A DNA stretch of 64,000 nucleotides from Rudanella lutea DSM 19387 (GTDB lineage: Bacteria > Bacteroidota > Bacteroidia > Cytophagales > Spirosomataceae): positions 3,367,694-3,431,693 of the forward strand of contig NZ_KB913013.1 of the NCBI RefSeq assembly GCF_000383955.1, written 5' to 3'. The notes under the pieces were generated by a model. That model saw only the letters and a program-made list of their open reading frames with translations. It made no database searches and had not been told where the DNA came from. Both the position numbers and the translations under genes were made by a program. This document shows, piece by piece, positions 35,388-44,429 of this stretch. The first letter of the stretch is position 1; every line of letters starts with the position of its first letter.

Positions 35388-36272
35388 CTATTCTTTTTTG
35401 ACCAGATAGGGACCGCCTATGTAACCCTGAATCTGTTGCCGTAGGTACCCTGTAAACCGATTAGACTCGCCATAAGTGAGGTGAACGCCATCGGTGGTTT
35501 GATACGCACCTTCCGGGAGCGCAAGGTGGGCATAATCGGGACTGGGAAAGTACCGCCGAACCAGTTGCCGAACCTGACCCTGAATCGGCATGGCTTGCAG
35601 GCGCGGGTCCATCGGTATCTCAAAAAAGACAACCCGAACACCCTGCCGACGCCATTGGTCCAGCCGGTTGCGAACCTTACCGAGCGACGCATGCAGCACC
35701 GAGTCGGGTGGGGGAATGGCGGCCTGAATCCGGTCGGCTACGGCTTTGTTCAGAAAAGCCGTATCGACGTACATGGCGGTTTCGGGAACAACGGGCTGCC
35801 CTTTTCCGTGCGACCAGTCGCGTAGCATGGCTTTAAAAACCCCGGCGGGCTGGAATTTCTGCCGCGTGAAAGGCAGGTGCCGCTTTAGCCAGATCCAGGT
35901 CGGGTCGTTGAGCGATTCCATGAGCGGAGAGGGCTCGTCGCGGGTGAGGGTATTGGTTTCAACAAACAGCACATGGGGCAGGTGGCCGCTCATTTCAATC
36001 AGTTGCAGGCCGTCTTGGGCTGACATACCTGCGAGCGACAGATTGTAGTAGGCCGCCGACAGGCTATCCGTATTGAGCCGGTCGCTCATCGACGACCCCA
36101 CGATGATGGTATCGTACCGGGTGCTGGCTTCGAACAGAAACTCTTCGGCCTTCACCATATTACGCTGTTCGGTGGTTTGGCCCGTGCGGCTGATACCCGC
36201 CCCGTACTGGCTGATAAACCAGCTATATACCAACAGCAACGCCAGAGTGCTTAGTAAAACGCGCTTGATCAT
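35388..36272 (-). CDS. SGNH-like membrane-anchored partner of MBOAT acyltransferase
   Basis: A 294-residue protein with one N-terminal membrane segment (about 4-22) and an exported SGNH-like domain. The probable nucleophile is in GSSMSD (S60 or S61), and the acid/base pair is D261-x-x-H264 (TTDGVHLTYGESNRF). AlgJ/AlgX- and DltD-like proteins of this kind accept acyl groups exported by an MBOAT partner and pass them to polysaccharides. The MBOAT gene is directly upstream, sharing one base (TGATG), which supports that pairing. The substrate polymer is unknown; McrC follows 22 bases later. Confidence 0.78.
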   Translation of the reverse strand: MIKRVLLSTLALLLVYSWFISQYGAGISRTGQTTEQRNMVKAEEFLFEASTRYDTIIVGSSMSDRLNTDSLSAAYYNLSLAGMSAQDGLQLIEMSGHLPHVLFVETNTLTRDEPSPLMESLNDPTWIWLKRHLPFTRQKFQPAGVFKAMLRDWSHGKGQPVVPETAMYVDTAFLNKAVADRIQAAIPPPDSVLHASLGKVRNRLDQWRRQGVRVVFFEIPMDPRLQAMPIQGQVRQLVRRYFPSPDYAHLALPEGAYQTTDGVHLTYGESNRFTGYLRQQIQGYIGGPYLVKKE

Positions 36273-37702
36273 CAGAACTGAAAATAAATAAACTCCCCGC
36301 CAGAACCGCTATTGGTAATAATCAGAAATAGCATGAGGCTGTATAAAGCCGTATGCAGTCGGGGTAAAAAAGGCTCGGTAGTTCCCAGCTCGGTGGTACG
36401 CAATTGCCGGGCCAGTTCAAATAAATGGTACCCAACAACCGGTACCGAGTACAGTGCAATAAAGCTGATCGAGAGTGAGTCGTGGGGCTTGTTCAGGTTG
36501 GTTGCAATGGCTTTTACGTAAGCCAGGGCGTGGTGAAACTCCGGTAATTTGAACAGGAGCCAGGCGGCCGTGACGTACGCAAACACCAGGATCGATTTAA
36601 GCAAAACGGCGGCCGACGATTTAACCCGGAAAAGACCGTAATCGCTCAGAAGCCGCTCAACGGCCAGCGCTAATCCGTGGGCAAACCCCCAAACCGCGTA
36701 GCTCCAGGCGGCCCCGTGCCATAAGCCGCCCAGAATCATGGTGAGCATCAGATTGACGTACGTTCGAAACGGGCCTTTGCGGTTGCCTCCAAGCGGAATG
36801 TAGAGATACTCCCGCAAAAAGCTCGACAGCGAAATGTGCCAGCGACGCCAGAAGTCGGAAAACGAACTGGCGATGTACGGGAAGTTGAAGTTGATTGGAA
36901 ACTGGTAGCCAAACAAAGCCGCCAGCCCAAGCGCAATAAGCGAATACCCGGCAAAGTCGGCGAAGATTTGCATGGAGTACCCAAATAGTAATACCAGCAG
37001 GGTAAACGACGACAGGTTTTCGAAGTACGGGTACGTAATCATCAGGGTGTGGTCCTTTAGGTTGTCGGCCACGACCATTTTGAGGAAATACCCCAGCACC
37101 AGCGTTCGGAAACAGTACTCCCACCGAATGTCGCGGTAAAACTTGGCCGAAATCTGCGGCAGAAAATCGTGAGCCTTCACAATCGGGCCCGACACCAGCT
37201 GCGGGAAAAAAGCCTTGAAGAAGAACACTGTTTGGGTATGCTTGGCCAGATTCCGGGCAATTAGCGAACGGTAAGCCGCTACGTCGCGGTTCCGGTACGT
37301 ATCGACCACGAGACTGATACCCTGAAACGTAAAAAATGAGATGCCAATAGGCAGCGGCAAACTCACCAGCCAGGCCCCCACCGACCCATCGGCCGGTAGA
37401 AACGTGCGCCCCAAAAGTGGGCCGTATTTGAAAAAACACAGGATGAGCAGGTTGGCCACTACTCCCCAGGTAGCATGAAATTTTCGGTTTTGGGGGTTTC
37501 CGTACACCACCAGATAACTGGCAACGATATTAATACTAACCGATAACAGCAACAGCCACAAGAGGTTGAGCTGATTGTACGCGTAGAAGACTAAACTCGC
37601 AATGCTGAGCAGCGGTACCTGCCAGCGCCGGAGAGCCGGGGTGTAGTAAAGGCCGAATGTGACCAGTACCAATAGTACAAAAGGAAAGCTGTTGAACAGC
37701 AT
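36272..37702 (-). CDS. MBOAT-family membrane O-acyltransferase (AlgI/DltB-like)
   Basis: A polytopic membrane enzyme of 476 residues that moves acyl groups across the inner membrane onto extracytoplasmic polymers. MBOAT blocks include LPIGISFFTFQGISLVVDTY, FPQLVSGPIVKAHDFLPQI, and SFSDFWRRWHISLSSFLREY followed by IPLGGNRKG. The invariant histidine is in the ILGGLWHGAAW stretch near residue 325. The next gene encodes an SGNH-like partner and overlaps by one base. Alginate is unlikely because no alg genes are nearby; exopolysaccharide or cell-wall polymer acetylation is the likely role. Confidence 0.93.
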   Translation of the reverse strand: MLFNSFPFVLLVLVTFGLYYTPALRRWQVPLLSIASLVFYAYNQLNLLWLLLLSVSINIVASYLVVYGNPQNRKFHATWGVVANLLILCFFKYGPLLGRTFLPADGSVGAWLVSLPLPIGISFFTFQGISLVVDTYRNRDVAAYRSLIARNLAKHTQTVFFFKAFFPQLVSGPIVKAHDFLPQISAKFYRDIRWEYCFRTLVLGYFLKMVVADNLKDHTLMITYPYFENLSSFTLLVLLFGYSMQIFADFAGYSLIALGLAALFGYQFPINFNFPYIASSFSDFWRRWHISLSSFLREYLYIPLGGNRKGPFRTYVNLMLTMILGGLWHGAAWSYAVWGFAHGLALAVERLLSDYGLFRVKSSAAVLLKSILVFAYVTAAWLLFKLPEFHHALAYVKAIATNLNKPHDSLSISFIALYSVPVVGYHLFELARQLRTTELGTTEPFLPRLHTALYSLMLFLIITNSGSGGEFIYFQF

Positions 37703-37723
37703 GTGAGGAAGTGTCGATAAAAA

Positions 37724-37738
37724 CTTGTTTCAAACAAG
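37724..37738. promoter_or_regulatory. CTTGTTT/AAACAAG palindrome in MBOAT leader
   Basis: A 15-base palindrome CTTGTTTCAAACAAG lies 22 bases upstream of the MBOAT ATG, and the half-site AAACAAG occurs again at 37782-37788. This may be an operator; no binding protein is known. Confidence 0.3.
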
Positions 37739-37763
37739 GAAAGAGGTTGCCGTCGAGTGTATC

Positions 37764-37771
37764 AAAGATAC
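37764..37771 (-). promoter_or_regulatory. Candidate -7 element (TATCTTTG) for the MBOAT gene
   Basis: Exact TAnnTTTG on the minus strand, with TTG at a slightly long 24-base spacing. The leader would be about 55 bases and would contain the CTTGTTT palindrome. Confidence 0.45.
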
Positions 37772-37964
37772 ATCATCTCAAACAAGTTTCTATGCAACTA
37801 CATCTACTTTTGGCCATATATGGCAGACAAAACAGCCCGCGCAAGGGTGATGCAAACAGAAACAGCACAACCAGAGATCAGGCGAAATATCGGAGCGATA
37901 CCGTGAGAAAAGCACAAACCCGTACTTTTACCCCAATAAAATACGGATTCTCGTTTATCCTGAT

Positions 37965-39647
37965 ATGCTGACTAAGTCTCATCCGGTATTTCGCTGCGGG
38001 TTACCCGTTCTGCTGACCGGTATCCTTCTCTCGTCGACCGGGCGTGCACAAACGGCTTCGGGAGGCCTGCCCGGCCTTCCTACCGACAAACTGGCTTTGC
38101 CTGCCAACTGGCAGCGGGCGGGGGGAGTCATGGCTTCACCGAGTGAAGCAAGCCTGAAAGCGGTTGCGGGTACCACCGTACTGGTTGGAAAGGCGGGCGA
38201 TGCGCTGACGCTGGTGGCAAACCCAACCGATTTTGCCTTGCAAACGGAATTGCTGCTGTCGGCCGGTGCTACGGCCCAGCTTACCCTGCCTTCGGGGCAG
38301 ACTATTCCGCTGGTAGAGCCCCAACTGAGCAAAATGCCAGGTTTGTGGCAAACGATGAGCCTCCGATACCGCGCGGCTACAATTGCCCGCCCGGCGAGTA
38401 TCGACTTGCTGGCCATCAACGGAGTTACGGTTCGGGAGGGACAAACCTTGTCGCGCTCCAACACAAAGGGGCCGTTGTTGCTCACCGTAACCAATGGCAC
38501 CGTAGCCCTGCGAAACATTGGCTATCGGGCACTGGCTAACCGCACTATAGCCCGGTGGGCGGGGCCGCTCACTTATGCCGTGTACGATGGTGAAACCATT
38601 GACCGCGCCAACCTGCCAAAACTCAAGGTGCTGAAAAAAGATACGACATCGGCAATCAGCTACGAATCGTCGTATGGCACTAAGCCGCGCGGGTTTACCA
38701 TGTTGTTTCAGGGTAAGCTAAATATTCCCGAAGCGGCTACGTACCAGTTTGATCTGGATTACGGCGGCCGTGCCGACCTTCGTATCGATGGAAAAGAAGT
38801 GGCCAAAGCCGACTACAAGGACTTGGGAGCCTACGTAACGGCACAGGTGCCCCTCACGGCCGGTACGCATGACATTGAGGTGTTGTATGCCCGTGCCTGG
38901 CAACGCCCCGGTTTGGGCTTATTTATCTCATTGCCCGATACCCGCCCGCAGGCATTGCACACGCTGGTGTCGTTGCCCGAGCCCGATCCGATCGGGACAA
39001 TCGCCATCCAGCCCAACGGTCGGCCGGAGCTGATTCGATCATTTGTGCAGTTGCCCGGCGAAAAACTCAAGCGTACCCACAGCCTGTCGGTCGGAACCCC
39101 GGCGGGTAAGCATTTTACGCTCGACCTGAACCAGATGGCCCTGTTGCAGGTTTGGAAAGGTCCGTTTGCCGATGTGACCGAGATGTGGTACGAGCGTGGC
39201 GAGCCTCAGTTGCTCAAGCCGATGGGCGTAAATGTGCGGTTGTCCCCCCAAACGGCCCTGATGCCCCTGAGCGACCCGCAGGCTGCCTGGCCCGATAGCG
39301 TGAGCGAAACGATTTTGCAGTATCGGGGCACGGTGATCGACAAGCAGGGGATGCCTACCATTGAGTATGGCCTGTCGGGGGCTACCGTGACTGATGCCGT
39401 ACGGGCGAGTACCGACGGCCTGACCCGCACACTTACCCTGTCGGGGACAACCCAAAACCCGGTTGTGTGCCGACTGGCGGCTGGCAGCCGGATTGAGGAA
39501 GTGGAAAAAGGGCTCTACGCCGTGAACGATCGGGCCTACTACATCCGCATTGACCCGAAACTCAAGCCCCAGCTAAGCACGATCAACGGCCAGCAGGAGC
39601 TCCGGTTGCCCGTGAAAGGGGCTGTGAGCTACGAGATTGTGTTTTAA
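37965..39647 (+). CDS. Secreted PA14-domain protein with C-terminal domain typical of heme-protein partners
   Basis: A 560-residue exported protein (signal peptide about 1-28, ending GRAQ). The N-terminal part (about 35-200) is a beta-sandwich of the DUF1080/LamG type (ALQTELLLSAGATAQLTLPSGQ). A PA14 domain at about 230-330 follows (GTKPRGFTMLFQGKLNIPEA, LTAGTHDIEVLYARAWQRPG), a fold that often binds carbohydrates. The C-terminal block (RSFVQLPGEKLKRTHSLSVG, LLQVWKGPFADVTEMWYERG) resembles one that I recall from proteins with cytochrome c domains. It may act with the heme protein encoded at 41316. It contains no CxxCH motif. Confidence 0.8.
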   Translation: MLTKSHPVFRCGLPVLLTGILLSSTGRAQTASGGLPGLPTDKLALPANWQRAGGVMASPSEASLKAVAGTTVLVGKAGDALTLVANPTDFALQTELLLSAGATAQLTLPSGQTIPLVEPQLSKMPGLWQTMSLRYRAATIARPASIDLLAINGVTVREGQTLSRSNTKGPLLLTVTNGTVALRNIGYRALANRTIARWAGPLTYAVYDGETIDRANLPKLKVLKKDTTSAISYESSYGTKPRGFTMLFQGKLNIPEAATYQFDLDYGGRADLRIDGKEVAKADYKDLGAYVTAQVPLTAGTHDIEVLYARAWQRPGLGLFISLPDTRPQALHTLVSLPEPDPIGTIAIQPNGRPELIRSFVQLPGEKLKRTHSLSVGTPAGKHFTLDLNQMALLQVWKGPFADVTEMWYERGEPQLLKPMGVNVRLSPQTALMPLSDPQAAWPDSVSETILQYRGTVIDKQGMPTIEYGLSGATVTDAVRASTDGLTRTLTLSGTTQNPVVCRLAAGSRIEEVEKGLYAVNDRAYYIRIDPKLKPQLSTINGQQELRLPVKGAVSYEIVF

Positions 39648-39652
39648 TTGAG

Positions 39653-39686
39653 TTGCTCTTTTTGTGCAAAAAATGAATTATTTTTG
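39653..39686 (+). promoter_or_regulatory. Promoter of vapBC (TTG-N23-TATTTTTG)
   Basis: TTG at 39653-39655 and TATTTTTG at 39679-39686 match the Bacteroidota promoter with a 23-base spacer. Transcription would start near 39693, 13 bases before the vapB ATG at 39706. Confidence 0.55.
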
Positions 39687-39705
39687 TGCAGAAGAGCTGC
39701 AAACG

Positions 39706-39897
39706 ATGGCAACGAATATCGATATCGATAATAGAACTCTGGCCGAAATCATGGAGATGAAGCGGTTCAAGAGTAAAAAAGAAGCTGTGAACGAAGCGTT
39801 GGGCAGCTATTTGCGTCAACTCCGGCAGCAACAGGCCTTACGCTTAAAAGGAACAAACATCTGGGAAGGAAATCTGGACGAAATGCGTCGGGATTAA
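39706..39897 (+). CDS. vapB: VapB-type antitoxin
   Basis: A 63-residue antitoxin of the type II VapBC system. MATNIDIDNRTLAEIMEMKR followed by SKKEAVNEALGSYLRQL is the ribbon-helix-helix-like DNA-binding pattern of VapB/type II antitoxins, and the C-terminal tail (WEGNLDEMRRD) would wrap the toxin. The ATG at 39706 is chosen over an upstream TTG because the promoter start lies between them. The stop shares one base with the VapC ATG (TAATG), giving tight coupling. VapB would repress its own promoter; the operator is not visible. Confidence 0.85.
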   Translation: MATNIDIDNRTLAEIMEMKRFKSKKEAVNEALGSYLRQLRQQQALRLKGTNIWEGNLDEMRRD

Positions 39898-40301
39898 TGG
39901 AACCTACGTTATTCGACACAACCGTCTGGGTAGACTTCATAAAGGGCGTTGATAGTCGACAGACACAACGGCTCGAACACACGATCCGCCAACAGGCGGA
40001 TTTTGTGTTATTGACTCCCACGATTTGGCAGGAAATACTACAAGGGCTACGTACAGAAACGGATTTTAACCGTACTCGTGCCATTCTGCAAGCCTTTCCG
40101 ATATTGGCTCCCGACCGGGCCGAAATCTCAGTACAGGCTGCCTGGTTGTATTTTAGCCTTCGTAAAAAAGGTGTAACCGTTCGCAAAAGCACGGATTGCC
40201 TTATTGCTCAGACGGCACTTCATTACGACGTTCTGCTCGTTCACAACGATAGTGATTTTGATCTGATAGCGGCTCATACGCCCTTGCGAACATTCCGGTA
40301 G
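39897..40301 (+). CDS. vapC: VapC PIN-domain ribonuclease toxin
   Basis: A 134-residue PIN-domain endoribonuclease. The acidic metal site is complete: D7 (FDTTVWVDF), E46 (TIWQEILQG), D100 (STDCLIAQ) and D118 (VHNDSDFDLI). It is neutralised by VapB, encoded immediately upstream. The last codons form one arm of a long perfect hairpin that continues past the stop, so the C-terminus and transcript end are shared. Typical VapC targets are tRNA-fMet or rRNA, not predictable here. The pair lies between the PA14 and DUF2807 genes and is probably mobile. Confidence 0.93.
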   Translation: MEPTLFDTTVWVDFIKGVDSRQTQRLEHTIRQQADFVLLTPTIWQEILQGLRTETDFNRTRAILQAFPILAPDRAEISVQAAWLYFSLRKKGVTVRKSTDCLIAQTALHYDVLLVHNDSDFDLIAAHTPLRTFR

Positions 40302-40322
40302 GCGGTGTTCGCAAGGGCGTAT
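40276..40322. terminator. 17-bp perfect hairpin across the end of vapC
   Basis: Arms 40276-40292 and 40306-40322 (core CGCCCTTGCGAACA) pair perfectly around a 13-base loop. The left arm is inside vapC. It lies between convergent vapC and the DUF2807 gene. No T run follows on the plus strand, so termination is uncertain. Confidence 0.5.
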
Positions 40323-40327
40323 AAAAA

Positions 40328-41050
40328 TCAGTCGCGCTCCACTTTACTCGCGCCCGTGACCCGCTGCTGAAGTGATGGGTTGCCCCGGTAACGCACTTTG
40401 CTGGCTCCGCTGGCTGTTACGTCGAGCGAGTTGGTCGCCGTGACGTAAACATGGCTCGCCCCCGATACATCGAGTACGGCATTGGCAAACGAGTAGTTGA
40501 ACGATTCCAGCTCCGACGCCCCCGATACGTCGGCCCGCAGGCTGTTGCCATTCCCCGAAAACTGAGCTTTCGATGCGCCCGAGAGGTTCACGTCAAGCCG
40601 GTCGGCCTGTACGCTGAAATTTCCTTTTGAGGCTCCCGACAGGTCAACATCAAGCGCACTCAGCCCCCGAAATCCCGATACGTCTGACTTGCTGGCTCCC
40701 GTAAATACCACCTCGCGCAGGGTGGGCATCGTGATGGTAAAACGGGTTTGGTGCCGCCGAATCCGATTGTTGCGATACCGAGCGTACAGAGTGCCGCTGC
40801 GGGTATAAACCTCCAGATCGTCGATGGCATCATCGTCGCCCCGGGCGGTAATCGAGAAGGTTGGCCCCTGTGTTACATTGATGATAAATGCGCTGCCCAT
40901 ATTGAGCCGGTCGAAGTCGCTCAAGGCGAATGTGGTGGTTTCTTCGTCGTAGTCTCCCAGTACGCCGTTGGGGCCGAGGTCGATAATACAGCTGGTGAAT
41001 AGGGGGGCAAAAAGCCCCAGAGCGAGAACATACAGAAAAAGGCGTTTCAT
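40328..41050 (-). CDS. DUF2807 (head GIN domain) lipoprotein
   Basis: A 240-residue lipoprotein (lipobox LFTSC, C21) of the DUF2807 family, a right-handed beta-helix-like repeat. GAS turns recur about every 20 residues (FTGASKSDVSG, LSGASKGNFS, LSGASKAQFS, VSGASELES, VSGASHVYV, ASGASKVRYRG, VTGASKVERD). Members are common in Bacteroidota; the function is not established, with adhesin- or sensor-like roles suggested. The ATG at 41050 is preferred because the longer frame to 41152 lacks a signal peptide. It is convergent with vapC and divergent from the heme-protein gene. Confidence 0.88.
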   Translation of the reverse strand: MKRLFLYVLALGLFAPLFTSCIIDLGPNGVLGDYDEETTTFALSDFDRLNMGSAFIINVTQGPTFSITARGDDDAIDDLEVYTRSGTLYARYRNNRIRRHQTRFTITMPTLREVVFTGASKSDVSGFRGLSALDVDLSGASKGNFSVQADRLDVNLSGASKAQFSGNGNSLRADVSGASELESFNYSFANAVLDVSGASHVYVTATNSLDVTASGASKVRYRGNPSLQQRVTGASKVERD

Positions 41051-41315
41051 TGTCTTTGTGTTTATAGCAATCGAACCCATGACAACCGAGCCGCCCGTTA
41101 CCCCTACGCTCCGGCCAAAAAGTACCGCTTGTTTGGGGCAACCCGGCTTCATTCGCCTGCCAAAGCTGTCCTAAACAGCAGATGATGAAATTCTTACTCT
41201 AAACGGTAGGTAGAGCTGGGCCTCTAAATCGTTTCTATAGCGGTAGAGCAGCCGGGGCCCGAAGAGAGGCTTTAGGGCCTGGCACACTCTTCACGTATCC
41301 CTGATTCGACTGCTC

Positions 41316-44300
41316 ATGAATTGTTTACTTTCTCTTCGTTACCGTGCACTTGCGTTCTCGGCGGCCGGTTTGCTCGCTACCGGAGCCTTGATCGGTGCCT
41401 ATCAAAACACCAATCTGGGGCAGGCCTCGCGGCCTTATCTGACAAAGCTGTTTGCTTCTCTGCCTGACGACGACAAACACGATCCGAAGTATGCCGTCGG
41501 AAGCCTGAACATTGCGCCGGGGCTCGAAGCTACGCTGTTTGCGGCCGAGCCTATGCTCACCAACCCGACCAATATCGATGTAGATGCCAAAGGGCGGGTG
41601 TGGGTGTGCGAAGCGTACAACTATCGGCCCGGTATCAACGGCAACCCAACCCATACCGAGGGTGATCGGATTGTGATTCTGGAAGATCAGAATGGCGACG
41701 GTAAAGCCGATGTCAGCAAGGTGTTTTATCAGGACCCCTCGCTCAACGCTCCGCTCGGTATCTGGGCGCAGGGCAACAAGGTAATTGTGTCGCAAAGCCC
41801 GTACGTCTGGGTGTTGACGGACGAAAATGGCGACGATAAAGCCGATAAAAAAGAGATTCTGTTTCAGGGTATCGAAGGGGAGCAGCACGACCACGGCATG
41901 CACACGTTTGTGTTTGGCCCCGACGGAAAATGGTATTTCAACTTCGGGAACTCCGGTAGCAAACTGCTCGATAAAGATGGTAAGCCCGTCATTGACAAAG
42001 TGACCGGGCTACCGGTGCATCACACCAATTTCCGGCAGGGTATGGCGTTTCGTTGCGACCCCGATGGCAAAAACGTGGAGGTACTCGGGCATAATTTCCG
42101 CAACAACTACGAAATCGCTCCCGACTCGTACGGTACGCTCTGGCAATCCGACAACGACGACGATGGCAACAAGGGCGTTCGGATCAACTACGTGATGGAG
42201 TATGGCAATTATGGCTATACCGATGAGCTGACCGGGGCTGGCTGGCAGGCGAACCGAACCAACATTGAACCCGAAATTCCGGTCCGTCACTGGCATCAGA
42301 ACGACCCCGGCTCCATCCCGAACCTCCTGCAAACAGGGGCCGGCTCACCCACGGGTATTATCGTGTACGAAGGAAAGTTACTGCCCGAACCGTTCCGTAA
42401 TCAGGTGATTCACTGCGATGCTGGCCCCAACGTGGTGCGGGCTTACCCCGTGCAGAACGACGGTGCGGGCTATAAAGCGTCGATCCTGAACCTGCTCGAA
42501 GGTGCCCGCGATCAGTGGTTCCGGCCGGCCGATGTATGCGTAGCCCCCGATGGCTCGCTCATTGTTGCCGATTGGTACGACCCCGGCGTGGGTGGGCATC
42601 AGGCTGGCGATCAGCAGCGTGGCCGTATTTACCGGGTAGCTCCACCCCAAACGCCGTACAAACTGCCCAAAGTGGATTTGAGCACGACGGCGGGTGCGCT
42701 GGAGGCTTTGCAGAACCCCAACATGAATATCCGGTATCAGGCCTGGAACAAACTTCACGGCGAGGGTACCAAAGCCGAAAAAGCACTGGCGGCCTTTTAT
42801 AAATCGGCGCCCGATCCGCGGATGAAAGCCCGTGCGCTCTGGCTGCTCACTAAGCTGCCCGATGGTAAAGGGGTAAAATATGTGAACGAAGGCCTGAAGA
42901 GCCCCGATGCGAACCTCCGCATGACGGCCCTGCGTGCGGCCCGGCAGCTGGGTAACGACCAAGCCATTGCGGCTGTTCGGCAGTTGGTCAACGATGCCGA
43001 CCCGCAGGTACGCCGGGAGTGCGCGTTGGCCCTGCACCTGAACAAGTCGCCTGAGGCTCCGGGCTTGTGGGCGCAACTGGCAAGCCGACACGATGGTAAG
43101 GATCGCTGGTATCTGGAGGCTCTGGGGATTGGTGCACACGGCCAATGGGACTCGTTTTATGCGGCTTACGTCAAGCAAATGAACAACGACCCGCTCGCTA
43201 ATGCGGGTGGCCGCGATATTGTGTGGCGGTCGCGCACCAAAGATGCTGTGCCCATGCTGGCCAAACTTGCGGGCGACAATAGCGTCGACCTCAAACAACG
43301 GTTGCGCTATTTCCGGGCGTTCGATTTTAACCCCGGTGCTACTGAAAAATCGACAGCCCTGCTGGGTATTCTGCAAGCCAATGCCAACTCCGCCGATATT
43401 ACGAAGCTGGCCTTACGTCACCTCGACCCCGCTTTTGTGCAATCGAGCCAACCGGCTCTGGCGGCTTTACAAAAGCTGATGGACGAAACCTACGGAACTA
43501 AGGAGTACATGGAGCTGGTGCAACGGTACGAGCCCAAGTCTGAGAACACCCGTCTGCGTACGCTTATTCTCGATAAATACACGGATGCCATTGCCCGCGA
43601 TGCTACCCGGCAGCTCATGAAGCAGGGTGGTGAGCCGATGGTTTGGGAAACCATCAATGGGGCAGATACGGAGTCGGCATCGCGGATGCTGACGGCCCTG
43701 CGCTGGGTGGGCAGCAAACCCTCATTGGCAATTTTGAAAACAGTTGCCCTCGACGAAAAGCGGCCCCTGGGTCTCCGGCGCGATGCAACCCGGGCTATCG
43801 GGGGTAGCTGGGATGGCGAAGAGATGGTGGTGGCGATGCTAAAATCGGGTGAGCTGAAAGGTGACCTGAAAGCCGCGGCCGTGCAGGGTGTGTCGGGTGC
43901 GTGGCGCAAGAGCATTCGGCAGGAAGCCGCCAGCTATCTGGACGGTGGCACAGCAGCCGCCACCAAAAAACTGCCGCCCATGCCCGAGTTGCTGGCCATG
44001 AAAGGAAATTCGGCCAACGGCCTGACTGTGTTCAAAACGAACTGCTCTATTTGCCATCAGGTCAATGGCGAGGGGATGGATTTCGGCCCTAAGCTCTCCG
44101 AAATTGGTAGCAAACTGCCAAAGGAAGGGCAATATCTGGCTATTCTGCACCCCGATGCGGGCATCAGCTTCGGCTACGAGGGCTACGAGGTGAAATTCAA
44201 GGATGGTAGCACGGCCTCGGGCGTGGTATCGAGCAAGACCGAAACCGATCTGCAACTGAAATTCCCCGGTGGGGTGGTGCAGAACTACAAAATGGCCGAC

Positions 44301-44417
44301 GTAACGTCGATGAAGAAAATGGATTCGTCGATGATGCCGTCGGGTTTGCAGGACAACATGAGTACGCAGGAACTCGTCGACCTTGTCGAGTATCTGGCGA
44401 GTTTGAAAAAGAAATAA
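41316..44417 (+). CDS. PVC-type heme-binding dehydrogenase-like protein
   Basis: A large periplasmic protein (1033 residues). After the signal sequence (about 1-28), a beta-propeller-like N-terminus (about 60-450) has LEATLFAAEPMLTNPTNIDV and DVCVAPDGSLIVADWYDPGVGGH, the putative dehydrogenase region. HEAT-like helical repeats follow (about 460-850), then a C-terminal c-type cytochrome domain with CSICH (C910, C913, H914). This architecture, first named from Planctomycetes-Verrucomicrobia-Chlamydiae bacteria, is thought to oxidise sugars with electron transfer to the heme. The next gene, 12 bases away, is a TIM-barrel isomerase, as expected for such pathways. Confidence 0.92.
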   Translation: MNCLLSLRYRALAFSAAGLLATGALIGAYQNTNLGQASRPYLTKLFASLPDDDKHDPKYAVGSLNIAPGLEATLFAAEPMLTNPTNIDVDAKGRVWVCEAYNYRPGINGNPTHTEGDRIVILEDQNGDGKADVSKVFYQDPSLNAPLGIWAQGNKVIVSQSPYVWVLTDENGDDKADKKEILFQGIEGEQHDHGMHTFVFGPDGKWYFNFGNSGSKLLDKDGKPVIDKVTGLPVHHTNFRQGMAFRCDPDGKNVEVLGHNFRNNYEIAPDSYGTLWQSDNDDDGNKGVRINYVMEYGNYGYTDELTGAGWQANRTNIEPEIPVRHWHQNDPGSIPNLLQTGAGSPTGIIVYEGKLLPEPFRNQVIHCDAGPNVVRAYPVQNDGAGYKASILNLLEGARDQWFRPADVCVAPDGSLIVADWYDPGVGGHQAGDQQRGRIYRVAPPQTPYKLPKVDLSTTAGALEALQNPNMNIRYQAWNKLHGEGTKAEKALAAFYKSAPDPRMKARALWLLTKLPDGKGVKYVNEGLKSPDANLRMTALRAARQLGNDQAIAAVRQLVNDADPQVRRECALALHLNKSPEAPGLWAQLASRHDGKDRWYLEALGIGAHGQWDSFYAAYVKQMNNDPLANAGGRDIVWRSRTKDAVPMLAKLAGDNSVDLKQRLRYFRAFDFNPGATEKSTALLGILQANANSADITKLALRHLDPAFVQSSQPALAALQKLMDETYGTKEYMELVQRYEPKSENTRLRTLILDKYTDAIARDATRQLMKQGGEPMVWETINGADTESASRMLTALRWVGSKPSLAILKTVALDEKRPLGLRRDATRAIGGSWDGEEMVVAMLKSGELKGDLKAAAVQGVSGAWRKSIRQEAASYLDGGTAAATKKLPPMPELLAMKGNSANGLTVFKTNCSICHQVNGEGMDFGPKLSEIGSKLPKEGQYLAILHPDAGISFGYEGYEVKFKDGSTASGVVSSKTETDLQLKFPGGVVQNYKMADVTSMKKMDSSMMPSGLQDNMSTQELVDLVEYLASLKKK

Positions 44418-44429
44418 ACCTTTACCTGA

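Noticed and set aside
36657-37439. 260-codon frame within the MBOAT gene on the same strand
   Set aside because: Out of frame with the MBOAT gene, which shows a continuous family match; no independent signals.
42378-43376. 332-codon minus-strand frame opposite the heme protein gene
   Set aside because: Entirely antisense to a gene with strong family support; the translation has no domain pattern or start signal.
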